In this document: in pieces, positions 1 to 8,379 of the stretch
Position numbering within the stretch: the stretch's first letter is position 1
Layout: each line of letters starts with the position of its first letter
Origin: Clostridia bacterium
GTDB taxonomy: Bacteria; Bacillota; Clostridia; Oscillospirales; Acutalibacteraceae
Assembly (NCBI GenBank): GCA_017410585.1
Contig: JAFQQM010000009.1
Location: 1-64,000 of the forward strand
DNA: 64,000 bases
Reading direction: 5' to 3'
The notes under the pieces: model-generated
The model's database searches: none
Seen by the model: the letters and a program-made list of their open reading frames with translations, nothing else
What the model was told of the DNA's origin: nothing
Translations under genes and position numbers: made by a program

Positions 1-1
1 C

Positions 2-310
2 AAGCACACCCTTCATGTTCTCGGAGATCCACTTTATATCCAAATCCTCATTAACACCGAGTCAAAGCAAATTGCAATAAAGCGCGTGGATGTCCCTCAA
101 AGCGGAGACCAGTCGAGAAAGACAAATGTTAGAAATCTTGATGCGGATGAGTCTTGCGAATATTATAGTGAGACACTGACCCAGCAATTGCACAACCTTG
201 ATGCTAACCTCGACTATAAGCACACTTACCGTCTTACCGGGGGCAAATTTATAAAAACGCATCAGTTGGTTCTTTTTGATTTAAGTTCAATGGAAAAAGT
301 GGAAAGTTGA
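2..310 (+). CDS. Unknown protein, C-terminal fragment (5' end outside window)
   Basis: The frame is open from base 2 to a TGA at 308-310, so the first 102 codons visible here are the tail of a longer gene. The residues are mostly polar with no membrane segment and no motif I recognise. It overlaps the TTG upstream of the next gene (TTGA at 307-310), so the two are probably co-transcribed and perhaps translationally coupled. The next two genes are ParB-like, so this could belong to the same partition or regulatory cluster, but that is inference from position only. Confidence 0.6.
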   Translation, partial: KHTLHVLGDPLYIQILINTESKQIAIKRVDVPQSGDQSRKTNVRNLDADESCEYYSETLTQQLHNLDANLDYKHTYRLTGGKFIKTHQLVLFDLSSMEKVES

Positions 311-318
311 GAATAAAA

Positions 319-1260
319 ATGAAAAATATACGACTACAGATAAATAAGGATTTTACGAATTTAATCAGCCCCTATAGCAAGAAAGAATACCTTGCTCTAG
401 AAGAAACCCTCCTCGCAGAAGGCTGCACCGAACCGATTATTACTTGGAACGGATATATTATCGATGGTTTGACGCAATACGAAATTTGTCTGCGCCACGA
501 TATTCCGTATGACGTGAAAGAGATGCGTTTTTCTTGTAAGGAAGCCGCCTATGCCTTTGTTTGTAAAAAACAACTCCTCCGTAGGGATTTGACTTTTGAG
601 ACACGAAAGTTTCTTATAGGAATGCAATATGAGGCAGAAAAATACTTAAATAGCACCCGTCCGCGCGGATATTCCACTTGGCGCTCAAACATAGATGATA
701 TCTCCCTTGAAGGCGTTGATTATCGTGACTCCCCAACAAGGCATACCACCGCACAACGTATAGCGGATGAAAACCACGTCACCCACGCAACCGTTCAGAA
801 ATATGCTATTTATACAAAGGCGCTTTTGAGCATAGGCGCAAAGTATCCCGAGGTTCTCCCCAAAATTCTCGCGGGCAGATTAAAACTACCGCACCAGAGA
901 GTTGTGGAACTATCAAGGATGTCTGCTCAAGAGCTTCGGAGGGCTGATTTCGGTGTTGAACAAAAAGGCTATAGTATCCAAATGAATACACCCCACCGAG
1001 GCAGACCGCCCAAAGGCGCAACGCAAGCAACACCAGTCATTAACAGACCCTCCGTCAAGGATATGCCTGCCTTTGACCCCGATGCTCCCGCAGTAGAACT
1101 TTCCCTTACGGTACCTTCGTGGACAAGCTCCATCGGGCGCGCTTATAAAAACATCAATGCCGCTATCGTTTCAGATCGTGCAAAGAAGAACCTAAAAGAA
1201 GTGCTGTGCGACCTGCAAGGCAACATCGCAGAATTACTCGCACTCATCGAGGAGGAGTAA
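319..1260 (+). CDS. ParB-like domain DNA-binding protein
   Basis: About 313 residues. The first 80 residues resemble a ParB/Srx fold: a helix with LEETLLAEGC, a strand, then IIDGLTQYEIC in place of the usual IxDGxxR loop. Residues 150-170 (TAQRIADENHVTHATVQKY) look like a helix-turn-helix of ParB type. The rest is proline-rich, with a short helical C-terminus. ATG 319 is chosen with a weak GGAAAG upstream; an in-frame TTG at 307 overlaps the previous stop and is the alternative. It is followed one base later by a second ParB-fold gene. Such orphan ParB-like proteins in mobile elements may act as regulators rather than in chromosome partition. The domain call is by eye; the biological role is not known. 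Confidence 0.65.
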   Translation: MKNIRLQINKDFTNLISPYSKKEYLALEETLLAEGCTEPIITWNGYIIDGLTQYEICLRHDIPYDVKEMRFSCKEAAYAFVCKKQLLRRDLTFETRKFLIGMQYEAEKYLNSTRPRGYSTWRSNIDDISLEGVDYRDSPTRHTTAQRIADENHVTHATVQKYAIYTKALLSIGAKYPEVLPKILAGRLKLPHQRVVELSRMSAQELRRADFGVEQKGYSIQMNTPHRGRPPKGATQATPVINRPSVKDMPAFDPDAPAVELSLTVPSWTSSIGRAYKNINAAIVSDRAKKNLKEVLCDLQGNIAELLALIEEE

Positions 1261-1261
1261 A

Positions 1262-2116
1262 ATGGACGATTACAGTATGTTCGTGCCTAATGTGCATTTT
1301 GAGCAGATTCCTATAAAAAACTTGGTGTCGAACCAAGACTATCAGCGCAGTCTTTCTCATAGCCACATTGCTCGTGCCGCAGAGAACTTTGACCTTTATC
1401 AAATTAACCCTGTAAAGGTCAGCCGAAGAGATGGCATCAACTATGTTTTCAACGGACAACACACTATTGAAATTGTGGCGCTTGTTTCGGGCTCCCGCGA
1501 CACTCCTGTTTGGTGTATGGTCTATGATGACCTCTGCTACGAACACGAAGCAGATATTTTTGCCAATCAGATGAAGTTCGTTAAAAGCCTTCAGCCCCTT
1601 GAAATATTTATGGCAAACATCGAGGCGGGCAATGACGAGCAGATTATCATTCGTGACCTTGTAGAGTCATTCGGTCTTACCATCGGCTCACAGAAAACCC
1701 ACGGTGTTATTTGCGCTATTGCCACTGTCGAGTCTATTTACAAGGATTACGGCTACCACGTATTGAGCCGTGTTTTGCGCCTTATCATCGGTGCTTGGGA
1801 GGGCGATTGCAACTCCTTCTCTGGAAGCATTATGAAAGCCGTGGCAAAGCTCGTAGTGGTATATAAGAATGTGCTTGACGATGAGGTATTCAAGGAAAAG
1901 CTCGGCGCAGTGTCCCTTAAAGCCCTCACCCGTATGGCAAAAGAACGTCGTCCGGGTATGCTTGGGTATGCCGAGGCAATGGTCATTGAATACAACGGCA
2001 AAAAGAAAAATAACATTCATCGTTTACGCATCGGAAAGCTCTACGAGAAGGAAAACCTCGATGATGAGGATGATGAACCGATTACTTTTGACCTTCCCAC
2101 TGATGGTGACAAATAG
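1262..2116 (+). CDS. ParB-fold protein, DUF6551-like
   Basis: 284 residues. The N-terminus carries a ParB-like layout: IPIKNLVSNQDYQRSLS, then helix, then YVFNGQHTIEIV, where NGQH replaces the common DGxHR loop. The remainder is helical and ends in an acidic tail (DDEDDE). The pattern matches what I know as the DUF6551 group, found in Firmicutes mobile elements. The start ATG follows the previous stop (TAA at 1258-1260) with GAGGAG just upstream. The gene ends at a strong plus-strand terminator (2121-2155). It may be a ParB-type CTPase-like regulator, but no nuclease or CTP-binding residue can be assigned with certainty. Confidence 0.65.
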   Translation: MDDYSMFVPNVHFEQIPIKNLVSNQDYQRSLSHSHIARAAENFDLYQINPVKVSRRDGINYVFNGQHTIEIVALVSGSRDTPVWCMVYDDLCYEHEADIFANQMKFVKSLQPLEIFMANIEAGNDEQIIIRDLVESFGLTIGSQKTHGVICAIATVESIYKDYGYHVLSRVLRLIIGAWEGDCNSFSGSIMKAVAKLVVVYKNVLDDEVFKEKLGAVSLKALTRMAKERRPGMLGYAEAMVIEYNGKKKNNIHRLRIGKLYEKENLDDEDDEPITFDLPTDGDK

Positions 2117-2120
2117 CAAT

Positions 2121-2155
2121 ATGCTCCTGCGAAAAAACATCGTAGGAGCATTTTT
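2121..2155 (+). terminator. Rho-independent terminator after the ParB-like genes
   Basis: A 12-base stem (ATGCTCCTGCGA at 2121-2132 with TCGTAGGAGCAT at 2140-2151, one mismatch) closes a seven-base loop and is followed by a T run. It marks the end of the plus-strand unit and separates it from the convergent recombinase operon. Confidence 0.85.
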
Positions 2156-2163
2156 GACTATAA

Positions 2164-3753
2164 TTATTTACTTAATCCGTGCTTGATTTCCATTTCGTTC
2201 TTGAAACGGAATACCATCTCACCCGTTTTATAAACCGTAACGGTGTCAACGCTTGCAACCCAAAGGCGCTCATCGAAGGCTTCTATCACTCCGTCTCTCT
2301 CATAAAGCTCAAACATAAATGCACCGATGATTTCGGCTTTCTGAATGCGTTTCAGGCGTAACACTTTTAAGGAATCAAGCTCTGCGGCTACCTCATTTAC
2401 ACGCGTCTCATACTCTTCGTACCGATTCCAAAAGGCTTCTTGGTCTTGGGCTATGCGCATATTATCGTCAACGTGCTTTTGAAGCAGAGTACACGCATCT
2501 TCTTGAGCTTCTTGCAACTTTGCAATCTTCTCATCAATCTCGGCCGTATCGGTCAGTGTTTCTTGCATCACTCGGCAAGCATCAAGCACCGCTTCCTTGT
2601 CCGCCATAAGGATGTTAAACACTGCTATAAAGGCATCCTTGATGTCGGATTCGTTCAAGGTAGGCGTTTTACATTTATGGTCTTTATCTGCGTATTTGTT
2701 AAAGCAGCGGTAGATAATTTTTCTGTACTTGCTTGTGGAGTGCCACGTTTTTGCGCCGTAAAAGCTACCGCAATCCCCGCAAATAATACGGGAGGCAAAA
2801 ATTGAATTTCCGCTATAGGTAGCTCGAAGCCCTTTGCGCCTTGCCATCTCTGCTTGAACAAGCTCGAACTCTCTCGGGTCTATAATCGCCTCGTGGCTAT
2901 CCTCGATATAGTACTGTGGGACCTCACCCTCGTTGGGCTTCATTTTTTTGGTAAGGAAATCCACTGTGAAGCTCTTTTGCAAAAGGGCTGCGCCTTTGTA
3001 TTTCTCGTTTGTAAGAATACTCTCAACTGTGCTAGGTTTCCACACCACTTTCTGCCGTGGTGTCGGTATGCCGTTTTCGGTGAGTGCTGCCGCTATTGCG
3101 TATGTGGTTTTTCCTTCAAGGAACATTGAGTAAATCAAGCGGATAATATCAGCCTCGTCGGGAACTATTTTGGGAAGCCCATCTTCACCCTTTTCGTATC
3201 CAAGGAAGTTCTTGTAAGGAAGGTATACTTTGCCGTCAGCGAAGAATTTTCGCTTACCCCACGTGATGTTTTCCGAAATGCTACGGCTTTCTTCCTGTGC
3301 CAAGGAACTCATAATCGTGATAAGCAACTCACCCTTGCTATCGAGTGTATAAATATTTTCTTTTTCAAAGTAGACCTCGATGCCTTTTTCCTTGAGTTTG
3401 CGGACGGTAATAAGGCTATCTACCGTGTTTCTCGCAAAACGGCTCACTGACTTGGTAATGATTAAATCGATCTGCCCGGCAAGGGCATCTTCTATCATCT
3501 CGTTGAAGCCGTCTCGGTGCTTGGTGTTCGTGCCTGAAATGCCTTCATCGGTATAAACCTTGACGAACTCCCAATCGGCTCTGCCTTGGATGTATTTAGT
3601 GTAATAATCCACTTGCGCCTCGTAAGAGGTAACTTGTTCTTCGCTATTCGTGGAAACACGTGCGTAAGCCGCCACTCTGCGTTTGCGCATACTGTTTTTA
3701 GCAATGCCCGTGTGAAAATCCCTTGTGGCGGGAATAACCGTAACTTTTCCCAT
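2164..3753 (-). CDS. Large serine recombinase (integrase candidate)
   Basis: 529 residues. The N-terminal resolvase domain has the nucleophile motif YARVSTN near residues 30-36 and the motif SVSRFARN near residue 105. A recombinase domain follows (about 170-300). The zinc ribbon begins CGDCG near residue 325 and continues with two further cysteines near 350 and 362. A long helical segment near 400-470 is the usual coiled-coil of phage serine integrases. Start ATG 3751-3753 has GGAGG about four bases upstream. It lies one base from the stop of a second recombinase, so the two are co-transcribed. Which of the pair integrates the prophage, or whether both are needed, cannot be told. It could act on an attachment site near 2.1 kb. 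Confidence 0.92.
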   Translation of the reverse strand: MGKVTVIPATRDFHTGIAKNSMRKRRVAAYARVSTNSEEQVTSYEAQVDYYTKYIQGRADWEFVKVYTDEGISGTNTKHRDGFNEMIEDALAGQIDLIITKSVSRFARNTVDSLITVRKLKEKGIEVYFEKENIYTLDSKGELLITIMSSLAQEESRSISENITWGKRKFFADGKVYLPYKNFLGYEKGEDGLPKIVPDEADIIRLIYSMFLEGKTTYAIAAALTENGIPTPRQKVVWKPSTVESILTNEKYKGAALLQKSFTVDFLTKKMKPNEGEVPQYYIEDSHEAIIDPREFELVQAEMARRKGLRATYSGNSIFASRIICGDCGSFYGAKTWHSTSKYRKIIYRCFNKYADKDHKCKTPTLNESDIKDAFIAVFNILMADKEAVLDACRVMQETLTDTAEIDEKIAKLQEAQEDACTLLQKHVDDNMRIAQDQEAFWNRYEEYETRVNEVAAELDSLKVLRLKRIQKAEIIGAFMFELYERDGVIEAFDERLWVASVDTVTVYKTGEMVFRFKNEMEIKHGLSK

Positions 3754-3754
3754 T

Positions 3755-5053
3755 TTAACCTCCGTGCTGAATTATTGCTCTTTGTCTAGCCCTCTCACGC
3801 ATTTCGGGAGTCCAAGAAGCCGAGCGGGACTTGTTTTTCCATTCTTTTTCTATGCTTGCGCCATCTGCCATTTCAAAGGTCAGTTTATGCGCAAAAACTT
3901 TGATTTTTACTACATTTTTGCGTATAAACTCCTCATCCAAGCTCTCCCAACCGAACACCTCGCAGCAAAGCTCTTCAAGCATATCGTTGCGGATTTGCTT
4001 CGCGCCCTCGCACCCGGCTTTGCCCTCTTCAAGGTATCGGTGGCAGTTCCAGACAGTTCGTGCGTTGTTTTTGGCTCTCTTTACGTATTCACCGCAGTAT
4101 CCGCAAAACATCATTTTTGAAAATGGAGAATCGCTTTGCGGTGTGGTGGGTGTGAAATAGTCCGAGGCTTCTTGCAGCCGTTCCTTTACGATTTGGTATG
4201 TTACCATATCCACTATGGCAGGGTGCGTGTCTTCCACGAAATACTGTGGCAAATGTCCTCGGTTGACTATCTTGCGTTTCTCAAGGTGGTTATTTCGGAA
4301 TGTCTTTTGCAGAAGTGCGTTGCCCGAATACTTTTCATTGGAAAGGATAAGCTTCACCTTTTTGCTTGACCACTCACCTTTTACAATGCACGGCACCCCA
4401 TTATCGGTAAGCCAATGCGCTATCTCTGCCAAACTTGCACCGTTAGCAAATTGCGAGAAAATCTTACGCACTATGGGCGCGGTTTCTTCATCAATCGTGA
4501 TTTTGCCTTTAACCACTCGGTATCCAAAGAGCTTCGGGAAAGCGGCGGTAATCTTTCCTGCCTCAAAGGACTTACGGATACGCCACTTTTGATTTTCGCT
4601 TGCCGAAAGGCTTTCTTCCTGTGCGTAGGAAGCAAGAATGGAAAGCATAAGCTCTCCGTCTGCGGAAAGGGTGTGAATATTCTGTTCTTCAAAGAAAACA
4701 TCTACTCCCATCGCCTTTAATTCTCGCACCGTCTGCAATAGTGTAATCGTGTTACGAGCGAAGCGGCTGATTGACTTAGTAACCACTAAATCGATGTTAC
4801 CATTTCGGCATTCTTCAAGCATTTTTTGAAACTGTGGGCGGACTTCCTTTGTACCTGTGAAAGCCTCATCCGCATAGATTCCGCAAAACTGCCAATCGAT
4901 GTGCGAAGCTATGAATTTTTGGTAATAACTGACTTGGGCTGAAAGCGAGTGCAGCATCGCATCCTTGCCAGAAGAGACACGTGCGTAGGCGCAAACGCGG
5001 AGCCTTTTCAGTTCGGTCGCCATTTGAGGCGTAACGTCCTTTATTACTCGCAT
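3755..5053 (-). CDS. Second serine recombinase
   Basis: 432 residues from ATG 5051-5053, which has AAGGAGG seven bases upstream; an ATG eight codons earlier lacks this spacing. The resolvase domain has YARVSSGKD near residue 24 and SISRFARN near residue 95. A recombinase domain and a cysteine pair (FCGYCG, near 310) follow. It is shorter than its partner and has no long C-terminal coiled coil. Tandem recombinases of this kind are common in Clostridia mobile elements. Its promoter (5078-5106) is one of three near-identical copies in the window. It may be a partner or directionality helper, or an independent recombinase; sequence alone does not decide. Confidence 0.92.
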   Translation of the reverse strand: MRVIKDVTPQMATELKRLRVCAYARVSSGKDAMLHSLSAQVSYYQKFIASHIDWQFCGIYADEAFTGTKEVRPQFQKMLEECRNGNIDLVVTKSISRFARNTITLLQTVRELKAMGVDVFFEEQNIHTLSADGELMLSILASYAQEESLSASENQKWRIRKSFEAGKITAAFPKLFGYRVVKGKITIDEETAPIVRKIFSQFANGASLAEIAHWLTDNGVPCIVKGEWSSKKVKLILSNEKYSGNALLQKTFRNNHLEKRKIVNRGHLPQYFVEDTHPAIVDMVTYQIVKERLQEASDYFTPTTPQSDSPFSKMMFCGYCGEYVKRAKNNARTVWNCHRYLEEGKAGCEGAKQIRNDMLEELCCEVFGWESLDEEFIRKNVVKIKVFAHKLTFEMADGASIEKEWKNKSRSASWTPEMRERARQRAIIQHGG

Positions 5054-5066
5054 AATTACCTCCTTT

Positions 5067-5110
5067 TTGGTAGTCACATATTACCTCTAAAACAGATATA
5101 TATCAAGTCA
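5067..5110 (-). promoter_or_regulatory. Conserved phage promoter, copy A (recombinase operon)
   Basis: Minus strand: -35 TTGATA (5101-5106), 17-base spacer, -10 TAATAT (5078-5083). A 38-base stretch (5067-5104) is identical to 31007-31044, and extending to 5110 gives 44 bases with one difference. The identity covers spacer and flanks, more than a core promoter needs, so a regulator probably also binds here. It overlaps the stop of the small gene upstream. Confidence 0.8.
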
Positions 5111-5267
5111 TATTGCGGTATATTGAGGTTATTTTTATGGAGAATTTCTCGCACATTTTATCGTTTATTTTGTCATATTCGTCAGAGGAAATTATGCCTT
5201 TTTTGAGCATCTCCTCCGCCATATGCATTGCGAGTTTATACATTAAAATGTTCTGGTAATTTTCCAT
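5103..5267 (-). CDS. Small SHOCT-like protein
   Basis: 54 residues, beginning MENYQNILMYKLA. ATG 5265-5267 has GGAGG about five bases upstream. Residues 20-40 (EEMLKKGIISSDEYDKIND) have the short helix-turn-helix shape of SHOCT-type domains. Its first codons overlap the end of the HTH/zinc-finger gene by 32 bases, and its stop overlaps the recombinase promoter. Proteins of this size often precede serine recombinases in Clostridia elements; a role in recombination control is only a guess. Confidence 0.7.
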   Translation of the reverse strand: MENYQNILMYKLAMHMAEEMLKKGIISSDEYDKINDKMCEKFSIKITSIYRNMT

Positions 5268-5646
5268 TCTTCCTCCTTGCGTCCGCATAACATCCACGGG
5301 AACAGTAGATTCTGTGGTCGTTACCATAGGCGGTGAACTTCTTTCCGCACCACGGGCATGTAAAATTATAAAAAGCCTTTCGGTTCACCATATGAAGGTG
5401 TGCGTTCCACCACTTCTGTCTGCAAGTCCCAGAGCAGAAGCGCCTCGGCTTGGTATGCGGAACTACGGCAATAGGTGCGCCACACTCCAAGCAAATGCCG
5501 TCTTGGGGCTTCGGAAGCTCAATTTCGGTTCTGCTTAAAAAAGATTTTACTGTCCCAAGCGGTACGCCACTTATTTTTGCTATGCGATTACATCCTAATC
5601 CTTGAATTTTTAGTGCTATAATGGTTTCTTTTTCTGCGTTGGTCAT
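5236..5646 (-). CDS. HTH and zinc-finger regulatory protein (sigma region 4-like)
   Basis: 136 residues from ATG 5644-5646 with GGGAGGTGG eight bases upstream. Residues 12-40 (GLGCNRIAKISGVPLGTVKS) form a sigma-70 region 4-like helix-turn-helix. Two cysteine clusters follow: CLECG near 54 with C and C about 20 residues on, and CPWCG near 100 with a further pair near 118. It is first in the recombinase operon and probably controls it or excision. The DNA just upstream (5661-5700) is a near copy of the 3' end of another sigma-like gene at 46650; see findings. Confidence 0.75.
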   Translation of the reverse strand: MTNAEKETIIALKIQGLGCNRIAKISGVPLGTVKSFLSRTEIELPKPQDGICLECGAPIAVVPHTKPRRFCSGTCRQKWWNAHLHMVNRKAFYNFTCPWCGKKFTAYGNDHRIYCSRGCYADARRKNGKLPEHFNV

Positions 5647-5660
5647 TGGATACCACCTCC

Positions 5661-5700
5661 CATCTAAAAGCCTCGGGAGAACAAAAAATTGAAGGGTTAG
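5661..5700. repeat. 40-bp direct repeat, copy 1 (remnant of a sigma-like gene 3' end)
   Basis: 36 of 40 bases match 46651-46690. At the distant copy these bases encode the last residues of a sigma-like regulator (PNPSIFRSPEAFR). Here the same frame reads PNPSIFCSPEAFRW with no start in front, so it is a remnant. It may be an old recombination point or a broken regulator gene. Confidence 0.75.
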
Positions 5701-5724
5701 GAGGAATATTTTTTGGAAAGAAGC

Positions 5725-5766
5725 CAAAAAATAAAGCCCATCTTGGGAAAACTCCCAAAATAGGCT
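5725..5766 (-). terminator. Terminator after the AbiH gene
   Basis: Minus-strand stem (AGCC..TTTTGGGA with TCCCAA..GGCT, 5735-5766) with a GTTT loop, then a T-rich tract (5725-5734). It ends the metallopeptidase-AbiH transcript and insulates the recombinase operon. Confidence 0.8.
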
Positions 5767-5784
5767 CTACAATTATATGGTTTC

Positions 5785-6804
5785 TTATATAAACAACTCT
5801 TTGTCTGAAAGCATCTCCGCCTCAAACCCTAATTCTTTTAAGATCTTGCTTTTGTCGATACATTCACATTCTTTGTGATAAAAATAAATAATTTTGGCGG
5901 TTTTATTAATAGCCTCAAAAACCCTCCAATCCGCTTTGCCTAGTGAATGACCTATTACATAAACTAGATCATAATGTTGCGATGATAAAACATCGATGGT
6001 ATCCTGTCTTTCCGTAAACGACTCCTTGCTTTTAGTGCTTAATAAGTCAAAAAATTCTTTTTCTTTTTCTTCGGCTGATGTGGCAATTTCATCAAAAAAA
6101 CGTCTAGTATATTGTTCCTCTACTAAATGGCCGTCCAAATCTTCTGTGTAATAAGCCATTCGGTCAATCATTCCATCTTTATCTTTGCTAAAAGCATCTA
6201 TTCGGGGATATTCATAATCCACTACTGATGTCTTTGCTTTTTCCATAGCACCACTGCCAATTACGATGACATCATCAATATCGCCATGTATGTGAATAAT
6301 ACTCTTGGCACCATATAGGATTTCGGCAGTATGTGTGTAATTAAATGTGATAATTTGATTTGACTGATTAATGATTTTTAATAAAGGTTGCTTTGGCAGC
6401 AATGTTTGTAATAACGAATCGCTACAGTATGTACGCAAATATACCAAGAAATCTCTTTCAAAATCTCTCAACACTGATACAATATCTGCGACATTGCTCA
6501 GTTCTTCGTCATAACCCTCGTATTCATAGCCATAATAGTTAACTTCGCCAAAATCGTTTAATCCATAATCGGTGCGAATTCTATCCAGTTCATCCGTTAA
6601 ATCTTTTAAATCTCTTCCGGTTGCAATTTCAACCAAAAGACTCTCATACATCGACTCAATATCATTCCAACTGTTATTACCATTGCGAAAAATGCTATAT
6701 TTTTCTCGTTTTTTAAGAGGTAGTGTTGCAATAAAGTCATCAAATGTAGTAGGCAATAAGTGTCCTAAATCAAATCCGTTTCCCAATATTGTCAATGTTT
6801 TCAT
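5785..6804 (-). CDS. AbiH-family abortive infection protein
   Basis: 339 residues from the ATG that starts MKTLTILGNGFDLGH. The N-terminal NGFDLGHLLPTTFDDF (9-24) and the later FNYTHTAEILYG and HIHGD are hallmarks I associate with the AbiH family. AbiH proteins are known from lactococcal phage defence by abortive infection; the biochemical activity is not settled. The gene lies 33 bases after an HELGH metallopeptidase gene, under one promoter (7678-7706) and one terminator. A prophage-borne defence gene that blocks competing phages is the likeliest role. Base composition is more A/T-rich than the flanking phage genes, consistent with recent gain. Confidence 0.85.
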   Translation of the reverse strand: MKTLTILGNGFDLGHLLPTTFDDFIATLPLKKREKYSIFRNGNNSWNDIESMYESLLVEIATGRDLKDLTDELDRIRTDYGLNDFGEVNYYGYEYEGYDEELSNVADIVSVLRDFERDFLVYLRTYCSDSLLQTLLPKQPLLKIINQSNQIITFNYTHTAEILYGAKSIIHIHGDIDDVIVIGSGAMEKAKTSVVDYEYPRIDAFSKDKDGMIDRMAYYTEDLDGHLVEEQYTRRFFDEIATSAEEKEKEFFDLLSTKSKESFTERQDTIDVLSSQHYDLVYVIGHSLGKADWRVFEAINKTAKIIYFYHKECECIDKSKILKELGFEAEMLSDKELFI

Positions 6805-6837
6805 ACACAAAATCATTCTTGTAAAAATGGCAATAAA

Positions 6838-7647
6838 TTATCTTTTGCTTACAATCTTTTCCAACGCAGTGAGCGCGCTTGAATAATAGCAGTGTGTCCA
6901 TATTTCACCCACTTGGGCACCGATGCCTTCGAGTGTCTCAAGGGAAATATCCCAAAAGTCCTCTTTGCATAATTGCTTATCCAACAAGCGTAGCAAGTTT
7001 ACAATCATATCGGATAGAAGGTCATCGCACTCATCAAGACCGATTGAAGCATCGGGCTGGCGTTGTAACATTTCGTCTATGGTGTTATCACCCATCATCA
7101 TAGCGCAATAAAAGGCAAGCGGATAGGGATTTAGCATACCCGTTCCTACGGCATCTTTTATAAGTCCCGAGAGAATATCTTGCTTCGGCCACGCCACGGG
7201 TTGTGGTTCTTCGTTTTTAATGAGAATGGCAATGTACTCGGCAATGAACTCCGACCACACAGACATTCCCGTGCGTCTCTTGGTATCACGGTCTGCGCGG
7301 ACATCGTTTTCTGCGTCAATAAAAAGCTCTTTGTTTACAAGGTTGGTAAATACGTGACCGAGTTCGTGCCAACCCGTGTGGCAAAAATCCCAGTCCGTTT
7401 CAGCAGCAGTAGTATAAATTAAAACGGCTCTGCCTTTGGGACCGAAGATGACCTCACCACGATTATCCCCATCAACCTTGTATGTTGCGTCACAAGCATC
7501 CATAGCCTTTTGCCGAGCCTCTGCACGCCCTCTGTTGGGAATCAGCACAATAGGTGTTTCTTCTACAATTTCTTTTGCTGTCGGAAACGCAGCAATGAAC
7601 GTGGTTTTTATATACGGAATCAGCTTTTCGGCATCTACTTTTTTCAT
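6838..7647 (-). CDS. Putative zinc metallopeptidase (HELGH), partner of AbiH
   Basis: 269 residues. HELGH at 94-98 is the zinc-binding HExxH signature, and E133 or E137 in WSEFIAEYIA could be the third ligand. There is no signal peptide or membrane segment, so it should be cytoplasmic. I do not recognise the family beyond the metallopeptidase motif. ATG 7645-7647 has AGGAGG nearby and a near-consensus promoter lies 30 bases upstream. It is first in a two-gene unit with AbiH, so a protease that activates or restrains the effector is plausible, but that is inference. Confidence 0.7.
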   Translation of the reverse strand: MKKVDAEKLIPYIKTTFIAAFPTAKEIVEETPIVLIPNRGRAEARQKAMDACDATYKVDGDNRGEVIFGPKGRAVLIYTTAAETDWDFCHTGWHELGHVFTNLVNKELFIDAENDVRADRDTKRRTGMSVWSEFIAEYIAILIKNEEPQPVAWPKQDILSGLIKDAVGTGMLNPYPLAFYCAMMMGDNTIDEMLQRQPDASIGLDECDDLLSDMIVNLLRLLDKQLCKEDFWDISLETLEGIGAQVGEIWTHCYYSSALTALEKIVSKR

Positions 7648-7677
7648 TACCGCACCTCCTTGATAAAATGTACACCT

Positions 7678-7706
7678 ATTATATCACATTTTTATGAATT
7701 TTTCAA
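7678..7706 (-). promoter_or_regulatory. Sigma-A promoter of the metallopeptidase-AbiH unit
   Basis: Minus strand: -35 TTGAAA (7701-7706), 17-base spacer, -10 TATAAT (7678-7683). It lies directly before the gene at 6838-7647. Its strength suggests expression in the lysogen independent of phage late control. Confidence 0.8.
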
Positions 7707-7730
7707 TTACTATTGCATATTCAGCAGAAT

Positions 7731-7769
7731 AAAAAATAGCCCACCGAAGAAAAAATCCTCGATGGGCTA
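7731..7769 (-). terminator. Terminator at the end of the phage late operon
   Basis: Minus-strand stem CTAGCCCATCGA..TCGGTGGGCTA (7737-7769) followed by TTTTTT (7731-7736). It follows the last holin-like gene and separates the late operon from the AbiH cassette. Confidence 0.85.
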
Positions 7770-7783
7770 GCGGTTAGTAAGTA

Positions 7784-8086
7784 TTATTCAGTTTTATCGG
7801 TGTCAGTCTTATGCGTAAGCTGCTTGACTGCCTGATTCGTACCAGTGGCAGAAAGACCGCTTGCTGCGCCAAGGATAATGGCAACGAGAACATTCTGCGT
7901 TTCCATAACACCGGGGACACAGAAGAAGGCGATAACACCGATAATTGCACCGAGCGCGCAGGAAATAAGCGGAATAAACCTCTTGAACTTTTCCGTGCCG
8001 CCCACTGCGGTCTTCACGATGTCGATAATCGTATAAACGATTGCTGCGATTGCGGGAATAGTTGCGATTTCGTAAAAAGTAGTCAT
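7784..8086 (-). CDS. Phage holin
   Basis: 100 residues from ATG 8084-8086 (GGAGG upstream). Three hydrophobic segments are visible: about 5-25, 40-62 and 68-88, and the tail is charged (KTDTDKTE). This size and layout fit a holin that permeabilises the inner membrane at lysis. It is last in the late operon, after a second small membrane protein. No endolysin gene is recognisable next to it, which is unusual. Confidence 0.7.
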   Translation of the reverse strand: MTTFYEIATIPAIAAIVYTIIDIVKTAVGGTEKFKRFIPLISCALGAIIGVIAFFCVPGVMETQNVLVAIILGAASGLSATGTNQAVKQLTHKTDTDKTE

Positions 8087-8106
8087 AATAAAATCCTCCA
8101 AAAAAA

Positions 8107-8364
8107 TTATTTGTGCGCCTGTTTATTCAGGTGCGTTTCGATTTGTTTGATTGCAATAGTAACGGGACCGTCACAACCTTGCTCTTGCAGACCTTTCAGG
8201 CAAGCAAGAACGCCTTGCGTGAGAAGGGTTTGTTCCTCTTTGATAGCCTTGATGTCCTTGTCCTGCTTTTCTTGTTTCAGATACCATCTGTACACGGCAA
8301 AAACAAGACCGAAAATCACGCCCAAAGCGGTAATAACCCCGGCAACTGCGGTGATAATTTCCAT
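8107..8364 (-). CDS. Small membrane protein, XhlA- or holin-like
   Basis: 85 residues. One N-terminal membrane segment (about 5-25, AVAGVITALGVIFGLVFAVY), then a charged helix (KQEKQDKDIKAIKEEQ) likely to form a coiled coil in the cytoplasm or periplasm. ATG 8362-8364 has AGGAGG upstream. Its place between tail-fibre genes and a holin fits a lysis accessory protein; the family cannot be fixed from sequence alone. Confidence 0.65.
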   Translation of the reverse strand: MEIITAVAGVITALGVIFGLVFAVYRWYLKQEKQDKDIKAIKEEQTLLTQGVLACLKGLQEQGCDGPVTIAIKQIETHLNKQAHK

Positions 8365-8379
8365 GCGCCATACCTCCTT

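Noticed and set aside
1..2155. Plus-strand genes as part of the phage
   Set aside because: They lie beyond the recombinase operon, on the other strand, behind their own terminator; there is no evidence that they belong to the same element.
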